Below are positions 7,548 to 16,540 of a stretch of 64,000 bases of DNA, piece after piece (the stretch's first letter is position 1; every line of letters starts with the position of its first letter). This stretch comes from Yinghuangia soli (GTDB lineage Bacteria > Actinomycetota > Actinomycetes > Streptomycetales > Streptomycetaceae), in assembly GCF_021502675.1 (NCBI RefSeq), contig NZ_JAKFHA010000001.1:680400-744399 (forward strand), read 5' to 3'. Both the position numbers and the translations under genes were made by a program. Below the pieces are notes generated by a model. It saw nothing but the letters and a program-made list of their open reading frames with translations, was not told the origin of the DNA and made no database searches.

Positions 7548-8774
7548 ATGGGGACCGCGACGACTTCTCCACCTCCCGAGACTCCGCCGACGCCGCCGAA
7601 GCTGGCCGCGATATCCGCGGACTCGCATGTCACCGAGCCGGGCGACTGCTACGTGGACCGCATCGATCCGGCTTTCCGGGACCGTGCGCCGGTGGCCGCC
7701 ACCGACCCGCGGATGGGGGCGGTGATGCTGATCGACAACGGCCGCAACCGCATCCCGTACGGCATGATCGCCGCCGCGGGCCGCCCGCCGGAGACCGTCG
7801 GGCCGTTCGAGTTCACCGGCTGGGAGCAGCTCCACCAGGGCGGTTGGGACCCGGTCGCGCGGCTTGCCGAGCAGGACCGGGACGGCGTGCTGGCCGAGGT
7901 GATCTACCCGTCGGTCGGCATGCTGCTGTGCAACCACCCGGACGCGGACTACAAGAAGGCCTGCTTCGACGCGTACAACCTGTGGCTCGCCGAGGAGTTC
8001 GCCGGGCACGCGCCCGACCGGCTGATCGGCATGGGCCAGACCGCGCTGCGCAGTGTCGCGGAAGGCGTCGAGGACCTGGCCCGGATGAAGGCGCTCGGGC
8101 TGCGCGGCGTGATGATGCCCGGCCACCCGGCCTGCGCGCAGGAGGCCGGCGACTACGACGACCCGCGCTGGGACCCGCTGTGGCGGGCCGCCGCCGAACT
8201 CGGCATGCCGGTCGCGTTCCACATCCTCACCTCGGGCAACGACCAGATCGGCAGCCCGCAGTACCGCGGCCCCAAGATGAACAGCTTCCTGGGCATCATG
8301 CGCGGCTGCCAGGACGTCATCGGGACGCTGGTCTTCGGCGGCGTGTTCGACCGCGTGCCCGAGCTGAAGGTGGTGTGCGTCGAGGCGGACGCGGGGTGGA
8401 TGCCGCACTGGATGTACCGGGCCGACCACGCGGTCCGCTACCACGGCAACTGGCTCGGCGACCGCGACCTGTCGCGGCTGCCCAGCGAGTACGTGCGCGA
8501 CCACGTCCACCTGACCTTCCAGGACGACGCGGTGGCGTTCCGGGTCACCGACCTGATGGACCACCGCCGCCTGATGTGGGCCAACGACCACCCGCACTCC
8601 GACTCGACGTTCCCGCACTCGCAGCAGGTCCTCGCGGAGCACACCGCGCACCTCTCCGACGATGTGCGCGATGCCATCCTGTGGCGCAACTGCGCCGAAC
8701 TGTACGGACTTTCTCTCCCTGACCTGCCCGCCTCCCCGGCAGGAACCCCCGACCGAAAGGGCGTCCCGGCATGA
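7548..8774 (+). CDS. Amidohydrolase 2-family metal-dependent hydrolase or decarboxylase
   Basis: This TIM-barrel enzyme (408 aa) belongs to the amidohydrolase-2 superfamily, which includes ACMS decarboxylase and related ring-acid decarboxylases. ISADSHVTEP supplies the first metal motif, MPVAFHIL an internal histidine and WANDHPHSDSTFPHS the C-terminal Asp/His motif. The start at 7548 is preceded by GAGAGG and follows a Pro/Thr-rich unstructured N-terminus. Its stop overlaps the start of the next gene (ATGA), so the two are co-translated. Substrate unknown; an acid produced downstream of the Rieske oxygenase is a reasonable guess. Confidence 0.85.
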   Translation: MGTATTSPPPETPPTPPKLAAISADSHVTEPGDCYVDRIDPAFRDRAPVAATDPRMGAVMLIDNGRNRIPYGMIAAAGRPPETVGPFEFTGWEQLHQGGWDPVARLAEQDRDGVLAEVIYPSVGMLLCNHPDADYKKACFDAYNLWLAEEFAGHAPDRLIGMGQTALRSVAEGVEDLARMKALGLRGVMMPGHPACAQEAGDYDDPRWDPLWRAAAELGMPVAFHILTSGNDQIGSPQYRGPKMNSFLGIMRGCQDVIGTLVFGGVFDRVPELKVVCVEADAGWMPHWMYRADHAVRYHGNWLGDRDLSRLPSEYVRDHVHLTFQDDAVAFRVTDLMDHRRLMWANDHPHSDSTFPHSQQVLAEHTAHLSDDVRDAILWRNCAELYGLSLPDLPASPAGTPDRKGVPA

Positions 8775-10441
8775 CCGCAGACCTCGTGATCACCGGCGGC
8801 ACGGTGGTCGACGGCACCGGCGCCGCACCCTACGCGGCCGACGTCGCGGTCACCGGCGGCCGCATCGTCGCGATAGGCCCCGGCCTGTCCGGCCGCCGCA
8901 CGCTCGACGCGACCGGGCACATCGTGGCGCCCGGCTTCATCGACATCCACACGCACTATGACGCCCAGGTCTTCTGGGACCCGGCGCTGACCCCGTCGTG
9001 CTTCCACGGCGTCACGACGGTCGTGGCCGGAAACTGCGGCTTCTCCATCGCCCCGACGCGCCCCGAGCACCACGGCGTCATCGCGCGCACGCTGGAGAAC
9101 GTCGAGGACATGGACGTCGCCACCCTGGAAGCCGGAATCCCCTGGGACTTCAGCGACTTCCCCGGCTACCTCGACTCGGTGGAGCGGCGCGGCGTCGGCC
9201 TCAACTACACCGCGTACATCGGGCACACCGCGCTGCGGCTGTACGTCATGGGCATGGACGCGTACGAACGCGCCGCCACCGCCGACGAGATCGCCGAGAT
9301 GCAGGAGGTGCTGCGCGCCTCGCTGCGGGCCGGCGCAGCCGGTTTCGCGACCAGCTTCGCGCCCACCCACCGCGGCATCGACGGCAAGCCGGTGCCGAGC
9401 CGCCACGCGGACCGCGCCGAGATCGACGCGCTGCTCGACGTGGTACGCGAAGAGCGGCGCGGCGTGGTCGAGTTCACCCCCGGCGAGCAGCTCGGCATCC
9501 CGGACCTGTACGACATCCAGCCGGGCGTCGGCGTGCCGTTCACCTACACCGCGCTGATGACCACCCCGGCCGGCTCGCACGAACGCCTGGTGGCCCTCAA
9601 CCGGGCCGGCTGGGCCAAGGGCGCGCAGGTGTGGCCGCAGGTCAGCCCTCGTCCGCTGACGTTCTCGTTCACGCTCCTCGAGCCGTTCACGCTGAACTCC
9701 AACCCGGTCTTCGGCGAGCTGATGGCCGGCGGCCTCGAGGAGCGCCGGGCAGCGTACGCCGACCCGGAGTTCCGCGAGCGCGCCCGCGCGGCGTGGAAGG
9801 CGGAAGGCGCTTTCCTGGTGCCGCGCTGGGGCACGTACACGGTCGACGAGTCGGCCGCGCACCCCGACCTGCTGGGCCGCAAGCTGGACGAGGTGGCCGC
9901 CGAGCGCGGCCTCGACCCCTTCGACCTGCTGCTGGACCTGGCCCTCGAAGAGCCGGGCCTCGACCTGCGGATGCGCTGCATTCTGGCCAACGACGACGTC
10001 GACGCGCTGCTCGGCATCCTCACCGAGGAGCACTGCACGCTCGGCCTGTCCGACGCGGGCGCGCACGTCGGCCAGCTGTGCGACGCCCCGCAGGCCACCG
10101 ACTTCCTCGGCAAGTGGGTGCGGGAGCGGTCGCTCATGCCGATCGAGACCGCGGTACGCAAGCTCACCGGCGTGCAGGCCGACATCCTGGGCCTGACCGA
10201 CCGCGGCTACCTGCGTCCGGGGCAGTGGGCCGACATCGTGGTCTTCGACCCGGCGACCGTGGCCCCGGGCCCGATCCGCCGCGTCCGCGACTTCCCCGCC
10301 GACGGCGAACGCCTCACCGCCGACCAGCCCACCGGCATCCGCCACGTGGTGGTCAACGGCACCCCGATCCAGATCGACGGCACCCGCACCGAAGACGCAG
10401 GCCTGCCGGGCCAGGTGGTCAGGGTCCCCGCGCGCGCCTGA
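8771..10441 (+). CDS. Amidohydrolase family 3 / N-acyl-D-amino-acid deacylase-like protein
   Basis: This metal-dependent hydrolase (556 aa) has the composite beta-sandwich start DLVITGGTVVDGTG. The HxH motif DIHTHYD follows, then conserved GNCGFSIAP, and the late GLSDAGAHV that carries the catalytic Asp. The C-terminal GYLRPGQWADIVVFDP closes the sandwich. It resembles D-aminoacylases and dihydropyrimidinase relatives, so it probably cleaves a C-N bond in an amide or cyclic amide. It is translationally coupled to the preceding amidohydrolase and shares its probable TetR control. Confidence 0.87.
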   Translation: MTADLVITGGTVVDGTGAAPYAADVAVTGGRIVAIGPGLSGRRTLDATGHIVAPGFIDIHTHYDAQVFWDPALTPSCFHGVTTVVAGNCGFSIAPTRPEHHGVIARTLENVEDMDVATLEAGIPWDFSDFPGYLDSVERRGVGLNYTAYIGHTALRLYVMGMDAYERAATADEIAEMQEVLRASLRAGAAGFATSFAPTHRGIDGKPVPSRHADRAEIDALLDVVREERRGVVEFTPGEQLGIPDLYDIQPGVGVPFTYTALMTTPAGSHERLVALNRAGWAKGAQVWPQVSPRPLTFSFTLLEPFTLNSNPVFGELMAGGLEERRAAYADPEFRERARAAWKAEGAFLVPRWGTYTVDESAAHPDLLGRKLDEVAAERGLDPFDLLLDLALEEPGLDLRMRCILANDDVDALLGILTEEHCTLGLSDAGAHVGQLCDAPQATDFLGKWVRERSLMPIETAVRKLTGVQADILGLTDRGYLRPGQWADIVVFDPATVAPGPIRRVRDFPADGERLTADQPTGIRHVVVNGTPIQIDGTRTEDAGLPGQVVRVPARA

Positions 10442-10446
10442 CAACA

Positions 10447-10499
10447 GCTCCGGGGGCTGCAGACCACATCGACGCAGGTCAGTCCGCAGTCCCCGGAGC
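10447..10499. terminator. Long imperfect hairpin between convergent genes
   Basis: The arms at 10447-10464 and 10482-10499 pair over 18 positions with two mismatches (GCTCCGGGG against CCCCGGAGC at the base). It follows the amidohydrolase stop and overlaps the last codons of vapC on the other strand, so it can stop transcripts from both sides. Confidence 0.65.
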
Positions 10500-10898
10500 A
10501 GCGACCCATCGCACAACCTGACCGGTCAGGGCCGCGATCATGTCGTAGTCGCCGTCGTAATGAAGCACGACCAAGCCGTGCCGCTCCGCCGTGGCCGCGA
10601 TGATCAGGTCTGCCATCGACAGCGACCGGTGGATGCCCTTGGCGATCGCAAGTTGCTGGACCTCGACCACCCGGTCCCAGACTTCGTCGGTACAGCGTAC
10701 GTAGTCGAAGCCGTAGAGCAGCCGCTTGATGCGTGCTGCCTCACCGACGTTGCGGGCACTGAAGAGCATTTCGTACTCGACTGCGCCCGTCACGGCGAGC
10801 AGTGCTCTCTCCGACAGTTCATCGAGCAGCGGCTTGGCTGCGGGTTTCCCCCAGCGCACGAGGGCCGACTTGTCGATGAGGTAGCGCACACCGCTCAC
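10479..10898 (-). CDS. vapC: VapC-like PIN-domain ribonuclease toxin
   Basis: This PIN-domain toxin (139 aa) is predicted to cleave RNA using Mg2+. The acidic residues are in YLIDKSALVRW, the central GAVEYEML, SMADLIIAATAERHG and the terminal LHYDGDYDMIA, so the active site looks complete. The GTG start overlaps the antitoxin stop by four bases (GTGA), the usual vapBC arrangement. The RNA target cannot be predicted. Confidence 0.9.
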   Translation of the reverse strand: MSGVRYLIDKSALVRWGKPAAKPLLDELSERALLAVTGAVEYEMLFSARNVGEAARIKRLLYGFDYVRCTDEVWDRVVEVQQLAIAKGIHRSLSMADLIIAATAERHGLVVLHYDGDYDMIAALTGQVVRWVAAPGTAD

Positions 10899-11095
10899 CT
10901 CGCGGCTCCGCCAGGGCCGTCGTCCGAAAAGTCGAACTCGCCTGCGGCAATTGCCTCGGCCAGTTCACGACGCCTGGCCAACTTCACGGCCGCTTCAAGT
11001 GCCGCGTTGACCGTCGCCACCTTGGTCGGTGTCCCGTAGTGCCGCTGGGCTTCGGCCAGCAAAGTGTCATCGACGTCTATCACCGTACGGCTCAT
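10895..11095 (-). CDS. vapB: VapB-type antitoxin
   Basis: This short antitoxin (66 aa) begins MSRTVIDVDDTLLAEAQ, a ribbon-helix-helix-like N-terminus. ATVNAALEAAVKLARRRELAE follows, and the acidic tail EFDFSDDG would wrap and block VapC. The ATG at 11095 is chosen because AGGAGGAGG sits just upstream; an in-frame start at 11137 would skip this site. It probably represses its own promoter together with VapC. A short AT-rich stretch upstream (about 11128-11155) may be that promoter. Confidence 0.88.
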   Translation of the reverse strand: MSRTVIDVDDTLLAEAQRHYGTPTKVATVNAALEAAVKLARRRELAEAIAAGEFDFSDDGPGGAAR

Positions 11096-11180
11096 GGCTG
11101 CCTCCTCCTGAAACGACCGAGGCAGCCATGATATCAACTCGACAGGTCAATCGATATCACCTCTTGAGCCCCTCCCGGTC

Positions 11181-11232
11181 TTGACAGTGTGCGCGGGGCG
11201 GTCCAATCTCCTGGGTGTGAGAGCGCTCTCAC
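11181..11232 (+). promoter_or_regulatory. Promoter and LacI operator of the sugar-uptake operon
   Basis: TTGACA at 11181-11186 is a consensus -35 box. CAATCT at 11204-11209, 17 bases on, is a plausible -10 box. The perfect 16-bp palindrome GTGAGAGCGCTCTCAC follows at 11217-11232, over the expected start site. It shares the AGCGCT core with CebR/CelR-type operators, so the LacI regulator at 16533 is the likely repressor. Confidence 0.82.
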
Positions 11233-11467
11233 GCAGATGTAACAGGGAGCGCTTCGACGCTGCTTTGCCCTGCCTTCTTGCGCCTGCGCCTGCTGTATTC
11301 CGAGCTGTGCCGGGCGCCGTTCCGCCGCACTTCTGCTTTGCCGCACGTCTGTTTTGCCGCACTGCCGTACCGCCGCTTTGCCGTACCGCTGCCCCGCCGC
11401 GCCGCCGCGCCCGTCCGCGCGGCCGCGTTTCCCGCCTGCCCGTCTCCTCGTCCCCAGGAGGTCCCCC
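11233..11467 (+). repeat. Long leader with degenerate short repeats
   Basis: This 235-base leader of the sugar operon contains no supported gene. From about 11325 to 11400 it is built of degenerate units such as TTTGCCGCAC and TTTGCCGTACCGC repeated four times, then a GCCGC-rich run. AGGAGG near the end is the ribosome binding site of the binding-protein gene. A structured or slippage-prone leader is possible. Confidence 0.5.
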
Positions 11468-12781
11468 ATGCGCACGCCCCCCGGCCGCCACAGAGCGCTG
11501 GCCGTTCTCTGCGCCGCCGTACTCGCCGGCTCCGCCCTTGCCGGCTGCGGTTCCGACGACGACAAGGGCGGCGACTCCGGTTCGCCCGACGCGCCCGGGC
11601 AGATCACGCTCACCGTGGGCCTGTTCGGCTCGTTCGGCTACGAGGAGGCCGGGCTCTACAAGGAGTACGAGGCCCTCCACCCGAACATCAAGATCAAGCA
11701 GAACGCCACCCAGAAGGAGGAGGTCTACTGGCCCGCCCTCCAGACCCGCCTCGGCGGGGGCGGCGACCTGGACGACATCCAGGGCATCGAGGTCGGCCGC
11801 ATCGTCGACGTGGTGAACAACCAGGCCGACAAGTGGCTCGACCTCAACACCCTCGGCGCGCAGACGCAGACCCAGGAATACCTGAGCTGGAAGGCGAAGG
11901 CCGCGACCACCGCGGACGGCAAGAGCCTGGCCCTCGGCACTGACGTCGGCCCGATGGCCATCTGCTACCGCAGCGACCTGTTCCAGCAGGCCGGACTGCC
12001 CACCGGCCGTGACGAGTTGGCGCAGAAGTGGTCGACCTGGGAGGGCTACCTGGACGTGGGCCGCCAGTTCGCCGCGAAGGCCCCCAAGGGCTCGTCGTAC
12101 ATGGACAGCGTCACCGGCATGTACAACGCGATGATCGGCCAGCAGCAGACGTTCTACTACGACGCCTCCGGCAAGCTGATCTACGACACCAACCCCGCCG
12201 TGCGCAGCGCGTTCGACCTGTCCGCGAAGGCCGCGCAGGACGGGCTCAGCGCCAAGCTCGTGCAGTTCCAGACCGACTGGGACCAGGCGTTCGCCAAGGG
12301 CGGCTTCGCCACCATCTCGTGCCCGTCGTGGATGATCGGCTACATCAAGGAGAAGGCCGGCGACGCCACCAAGGGCAAGTGGGACGTCGCGGCCGCGCCC
12401 GGCGCCACCGGCAACTGGGGCGGCTCGTACCTCGCCATCCCGAAGGGCGCCAAGCACGCCAAGGAGGCGTACGAGCTGCTGCAGTGGCTGACCGCCAAGG
12501 AGCAGCAGGTCAAGCTGTTCGAGCGGCGCGGCTCGTTCCCGTCGCGGACCACCGCCATCTCGCAGGTCGCCGCGACGACGGACCCGTACTTCAACGGCGC
12601 GCCGATCGGGCAGATCTTCAGCCAGGCCGCGCAGAAGATGCCGGTCCAGACCCTCGGCGTGCGCGACAACGACGTCAAGGTCGCGATCCAGAACGCGCTG
12701 AACGCGGTCGAGGCGCAGGGCGTCAAGCCGGACGACGCCTGGAAGGACGCCAAGGCGTCGGTCAAGGCCGCACTGGGCTGA
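11468..12781 (+). CDS. Sugar ABC transporter substrate-binding lipoprotein (CebE-like)
   Basis: This extracellular family-1 solute-binding protein (437 aa) has a lipobox, LAGCG with C27, so it is anchored to the outside of the membrane. The mature part has the two-lobe pattern of oligosaccharide binders, including GQITLTVGLFGSFG, the aromatic-rich KWSTWEGYLDVGRQF and WGGSYLAIPKGAKH. The start at 11468 has AGGAGG upstream and gives a clean signal peptide. It opens an operon with two permeases, a GH1 glucosidase and a LacI regulator, which points to cellobiose or another beta-glucoside. No ATPase is encoded here, so the shared MsiK-type ATPase is probably used. Confidence 0.88.
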   Translation: MRTPPGRHRALAVLCAAVLAGSALAGCGSDDDKGGDSGSPDAPGQITLTVGLFGSFGYEEAGLYKEYEALHPNIKIKQNATQKEEVYWPALQTRLGGGGDLDDIQGIEVGRIVDVVNNQADKWLDLNTLGAQTQTQEYLSWKAKAATTADGKSLALGTDVGPMAICYRSDLFQQAGLPTGRDELAQKWSTWEGYLDVGRQFAAKAPKGSSYMDSVTGMYNAMIGQQQTFYYDASGKLIYDTNPAVRSAFDLSAKAAQDGLSAKLVQFQTDWDQAFAKGGFATISCPSWMIGYIKEKAGDATKGKWDVAAAPGATGNWGGSYLAIPKGAKHAKEAYELLQWLTAKEQQVKLFERRGSFPSRTTAISQVAATTDPYFNGAPIGQIFSQAAQKMPVQTLGVRDNDVKVAIQNALNAVEAQGVKPDDAWKDAKASVKAALG

Positions 12782-12979
12782 CCGGCCTGGCCGACCGCCC
12801 CCGGGGGCCCCCCAAACCCCCCCGGCCGAAGGGGCCCCCCCCCCCCGGCGCCCCCCGCGGCCCCGGCCGGGCGGGGGGGGGCCCCCACCGCCCCGCACGC
12901 CGCGAACCCGCGCCCCGAGAACCCGCGCCGCGCCCCGCTCCCGACGCCGACCTCGGCCACCCCCGACGAGGACCCCCGC
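12782..12979 (+). repeat. Homopolymer-rich spacer
   Basis: The 198 bases between the binding-protein and permease genes contain extreme G and C runs: seven C at 12817-12823, twelve C at 12835-12846 and nine G at 12873-12881. Strong GGGGGCCCCC-type hairpins are possible and could lower permease expression relative to the binding protein. Such runs are also prone to sequencing error. No gene is supported. Confidence 0.55.
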
Positions 12980-13954
12980 ATGGCCGTCACCTCCCCCGCC
13001 CGCCTGCTGACCACCCGTCAGCTGTGGCGGCGGCGCGGCACCAAGGCCGCGCCGTACGCCTTCATCGCCCCGTTCTTCGTGATGTTCGCGGCGTTCGGGC
13101 TGTTCCCGCTCGTCTACACCGGCTACGTCTCGCTGCACCGCGTGCGGCTGCAGAACCCGGACGCGATGAGCTGGGTCGGGCTCGACAACTACACGACGCT
13201 CCTCCAGGACGAGTTCTTCTGGAACTCGCTCAAGAACACCTTCACCATCGGCGTCATCTCCACCGTCCCGCAGCTCTGCCTCGCGCTCGGCCTGGCGCAC
13301 CTGCTCAACTACCGGCTCCGCGGCCGCACGTTCTTCCGGGTCGCGGTGCTCCTGCCGTACGCGACCTCGGTGGCCGCCGCGACGCTCGTCTTCGCCGGGC
13401 TCTTCGGCCGCGACTACGGCATGCTCAACTGGTTCCTGGGCCTGATCGGCATCGATCCGGTCGACTGGTTCAACGAGAAGTGGCCGTCCCAGATCGCCGT
13501 CTCGACGATCGTGACGTGGCGCTGGACCGGCTACAACGCGCTCATCTACCTCGCCGCCATGCAGGCCATCTCGTACGACCGCTACGAGGCCGCGATGCTC
13601 GACGGCGCCAACCGGTGGCAGCAGTTCCGGCACGTGACGCTGCCCGGGCTGCGGCCGACGATCGTCTTCACGATCATCGTCTCGACCATCGGCGCCCTGC
13701 AGATCTTCGGCGAACCGCTGCTGCTGCAGGGCGGGACGACCGGCATGAACGGCGGTGCGTCCCGGCAGTACCAGACCACCGGGCTGTACATGTACCAGAC
13801 CGGCTGGCAGTACTTCTCGCTCGGCAAGGCCGCCGCGATCGCGTGGCTGATGTTCCTGATCATCGCGCTGGTCGTCGGCGTCAACGCGGCGATCGTCCGG
13901 TACCGCCTCAAGCGCGCTGCGGCACTCACCGCGGCCAAGCCCGGAAAGGGGTGA
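12980..13954 (+). CDS. Sugar ABC transporter permease (CebF/MalF-like)
   Basis: This is an integral membrane permease (324 aa) with six predicted helices, the first at about residues 25-50. The EAA loop that contacts the ATPase reads YEAAMLDGANRWQQFRHVTLPGL. It is the first of two permeases; the second starts six bases after its stop. The family and neighbours indicate carbohydrate uptake by the CUT1 class. Confidence 0.92.
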   Translation: MAVTSPARLLTTRQLWRRRGTKAAPYAFIAPFFVMFAAFGLFPLVYTGYVSLHRVRLQNPDAMSWVGLDNYTTLLQDEFFWNSLKNTFTIGVISTVPQLCLALGLAHLLNYRLRGRTFFRVAVLLPYATSVAAATLVFAGLFGRDYGMLNWFLGLIGIDPVDWFNEKWPSQIAVSTIVTWRWTGYNALIYLAAMQAISYDRYEAAMLDGANRWQQFRHVTLPGLRPTIVFTIIVSTIGALQIFGEPLLLQGGTTGMNGGASRQYQTTGLYMYQTGWQYFSLGKAAAIAWLMFLIIALVVGVNAAIVRYRLKRAAALTAAKPGKG

Positions 13955-13959
13955 CCCCC

Positions 13960-14913
13960 ATGTCGTCAGCAACCACGAGCCCGGGCAAGGACGTTCGGAT
14001 CGACGACGCCGGGACGTCCGACCGGCCGGGCGGCCCGCCGCGCCTCCCGCGCATGCGGCGCACCCCCGGAAGCCGCCGGCCGCGCCGCCGCGGCGGGGGC
14101 CGCGACAAGGCCGGGGTCTTCACGTACGCGGTCCTGATCCTGGCCACGCTCGTGTCGGCGTTCCCGTTCTACTGGTCGATCGTCGCCGCCACGCACTCGA
14201 ACGCCGAGATCAACGCGGTGCCGCCGCCCTTCCTGCCGGGCGGCGGGACGGGCAGCTTCGAGCAGGCCGCCGAGCAGGCGAACATCGGCAAAGCGCTGGT
14301 CAATTCGACGATCGTGTCGGGAACGGTCGCGATCGGCACGGTCCTCGCCTGCACGCTCGCCGGATTCGCCTTCGCCAAGCTGCGGTTCCGCGGCCGCGGG
14401 GCACTGCTGTCGCTGACCGTCGCGACCATGATGATCCCGCCGCAACTGGGCCTGATCCCGCTCTACATGATGATGGCGAAACTGGGCTGGGCCAACGAAC
14501 TCCAGTCCGTCATCCTGCCGACGCTGGTCACCGCCTTCGGGGTGTTCTTCATGCGGCAGTACCTCTCCGAGGCCCTGCCCGATGAACTCATCGAGGCCGG
14601 GCGGGTCGACGGCGCCTCGTACTTCCGGATCTTCCGCAGCATCGTGCTCCCGGCCGCGCGGCCCGCCATGGCGGTGCTGGGCCTGCTGACCTTCATGACC
14701 ACCTGGAACGACTTCTTCTGGCCGATCATCGCGCTGAGCCAGGACAACCCGACCGTCCAGGTCGCCATCAACTCGCTGGGCGGCGGCTACGTCCCCGACC
14801 AGTCCGTGATCCTGGCCGGCACGGTACTCGGCACTCTCCCGGTGCTGGTGGTCTTCGGCCTGCTGGGCCGGCAGATCGTCGGCGGCATCATGCGCGGCGC
14901 CGTGAAGGGCTGA
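13960..14913 (+). CDS. Sugar ABC transporter permease (CebG/MalG-like)
   Basis: This second CUT1 permease (317 aa) has an unusually long cytoplasmic N-terminus of about 48 residues that is rich in Arg, Pro and Gly. Six transmembrane helices follow. The EAA loop is [23 protein letters not shown], and [10 protein letters not shown] is typical of MalG relatives. GGAAAGGGG precedes the ATG at 13960. It would pair with the permease at 12980 in a 1:1 channel. Confidence 0.92.
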   Translation: MSSATTSPGKDVRIDDAGTSDRPGGPPRLPRMRRTPGSRRPRRRGGGRDKAGVFTYAVLILATLVSAFPFYWSIVAATHSNAEINAVPPPFLPGGGTGSFEQAAEQANIGKALVNSTIVSGTVAIGTVLACTLAGFAFAKLRFRGRGALLSLTVATMMIPPQLGLIPLYMMMAKLGWANELQSVILPTLVTAFGVFFMRQYLSEALPDELIEAGRVDGASYFRIFRSIVLPAARPAMAVLGLLTFMTTWNDFFWPIIALSQDNPTVQVAINSLGGGYVPDQSVILAGTVLGTLPVLVVFGLLGRQIVGGIMRGAVKG

Positions 14914-14934
14914 ACCGGCACCACTGCTCCCCTC

Positions 14935-15005
14935 GCCCTCACCCCCCGGGCTCCTGGCCTCCCGGACTCCTGGGCTCTTCGACTCTTGGGCTCCCGGACT
15001 CCCGT
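14935..15005 (+). repeat. Micro-repeat spacer before the glucosidase gene
   Basis: The spacer is composed of short imperfect repeats of GGGCTCCTGG, CCCGGACTCC and GGGCTCTTCGACTC, spaced about 18 bases apart. It is the third low-complexity spacer in this operon. Alternative hairpins are possible. It contains no gene. Confidence 0.5.
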
Positions 15006-15022
15006 ACAGAGAAGGACTACGC

Positions 15023-16540
15023 GTGCGCACGACCGCCGACGACCAGACCACCGACGACCAGTCCGCTGGCGACGAGACCGCCCCGGCCCACCTGCGGCCG
15101 TCCTCGGCCGCCGCCGCGTTCCCGCCCGATTTCCTGTGGGGCGCGGCGACCGCCTCGTACCAGATCGAGGGCGCGGCGGACGCCGACGGACGTACGCCCT
15201 CCATCTGGGACACCTTCAGCCGCACCCCAGGCCGCGTGCGCAACGGCGACACCGGCGACGTCGCGGCCGACCACTACCGGCTCTACCGCAGCGACGTCGC
15301 GCTCATGAAGTCGCTCGGGCTGTCCGCGTACCGCTTCTCGGTCGCCTGGCCGCGCATCGTCCCCGAGCCGGGCGGCCGCATCGAACCGCGCGGACTCGCC
15401 TTCTACGACCGGCTGGTCGACGCCCTCCTCGACGCGGGCATCGAACCGGCCCTCACCCTCTACCACTGGGACCTGCCGCAGTACCTCCAGGACGCGGGCG
15501 GCTGGACGAACCGCGACACGGCGGCCCGCTTCGGCGAGTACGCCGGCGCGGTGGCCGCCAGGCTGGGCGACCGGGTGCGGCGCTGGACCACGCTCAACGA
15601 GCCGTGGTGCTCGGCGTTCCTCGGGTACGCGTCCGGCGTGCACGCGCCCGGCCTGAACGACCCGGCCGCCGCGCTCACCGCCCACCACCACCTGCTCCTC
15701 GCGCACGGCGAGGCGGTGGCCGCACTGCGCGCCGAACTGCCCGAGGACCGGCGTATCTCGCTGGTGCACAACCCGGCGGCGGTACGCGCACTGTCCACCG
15801 ACCCCGCGGACGTGGACGCCGCGCGGCGCATCGACGGCCTGGCCAACCGCATCTTCCTCGACCCGCTGCTGCACGGCCGCTATCCCGCGGACGTTCTCGC
15901 CGACACGGCCGGCATCACCGACTGGGCGTTCCTGCGCGACGGCGACCTCGCGCGCATCGCGCAGCCGCTCGACGAACTCGGCGTGAACTACTACACGCCG
16001 ACCCTCGTGGGCGGCGGCGCCCGGCCCGGTGATCCACGCAACGACGGCCACGGCGGCGGTACTTCGACCCCGTGGCCGGGCTGCGAGGACATCCGCTTCG
16101 CACACGCTCCCGGACCGCGTACCGCGATGGACTGGCCGGTGGACGCGAGCGGCCTGTACGACGTGCTCATGCGGCTGCGGGCGGAGGCCCCCGGGCTGCC
16201 GCTGCTGGTGACCGAGAACGGTGCGGCGTACGACGACGACACCGCGGCCGGGCCTGCCGGGAACGGGCGGTTCGCGGACCCCGAGCGCCGCACGTACATC
16301 GCGGAGCACCTGGCCGCCATCGGGCGCGCCATCGCGGACGGTGCGGACGTGCGGGGGTATTTCGTATGGTCGCTGCTGGACAATTTCGAATGGTCCTACG
16401 GCTATGCCAAGCGGTTCGGCATCGTGCACGTGGACTTCGCGTCCGGGCGCCGTACGCTCAAGGACAGCGCGCACTGGTACGCGTCGGTCATCGCCGCCCA
16501 CCGCGGCGGCAACGGGAACGGGGAGTCGCAGGGTGCCTGA
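15023..16540 (+). CDS. GH1 beta-glucosidase (BglC-like)
   Basis: This family-1 glycoside hydrolase (505 aa) has no signal peptide, so it acts in the cytoplasm on imported beta-glucosides. [18 protein letters not shown] marks the family N-terminus. The acid/base is E193 in TLNEPW and the nucleophile E398 in VTENGAA. The sugar-binding [13 protein letters not shown] is also intact. The first 35 residues are an acidic Thr/Asp-rich tail. The GTG start at 15023 follows GAGAAGGA. The last codons overlap the LacI gene, so enzyme and regulator are co-translated. Confidence 0.93.
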   Translation: MRTTADDQTTDDQSAGDETAPAHLRPSSAAAAFPPDFLWGAATASYQIEGAADADGRTPSIWDTFSRTPGRVRNGDTGDVAADHYRLYRSDVALMKSLGLSAYRFSVAWPRIVPEPGGRIEPRGLAFYDRLVDALLDAGIEPALTLYHWDLPQYLQDAGGWTNRDTAARFGEYAGAVAARLGDRVRRWTTLNEPWCSAFLGYASGVHAPGLNDPAAALTAHHHLLLAHGEAVAALRAELPEDRRISLVHNPAAVRALSTDPADVDAARRIDGLANRIFLDPLLHGRYPADVLADTAGITDWAFLRDGDLARIAQPLDELGVNYYTPTLVGGGARPGDPRNDGHGGGTSTPWPGCEDIRFAHAPGPRTAMDWPVDASGLYDVLMRLRAEAPGLPLLVTENGAAYDDDTAAGPAGNGRFADPERRTYIAEHLAAIGRAIADGADVRGYFVWSLLDNFEWSYGYAKRFGIVHVDFASGRRTLKDSAHWYASVIAAHRGGNGNGESQGA

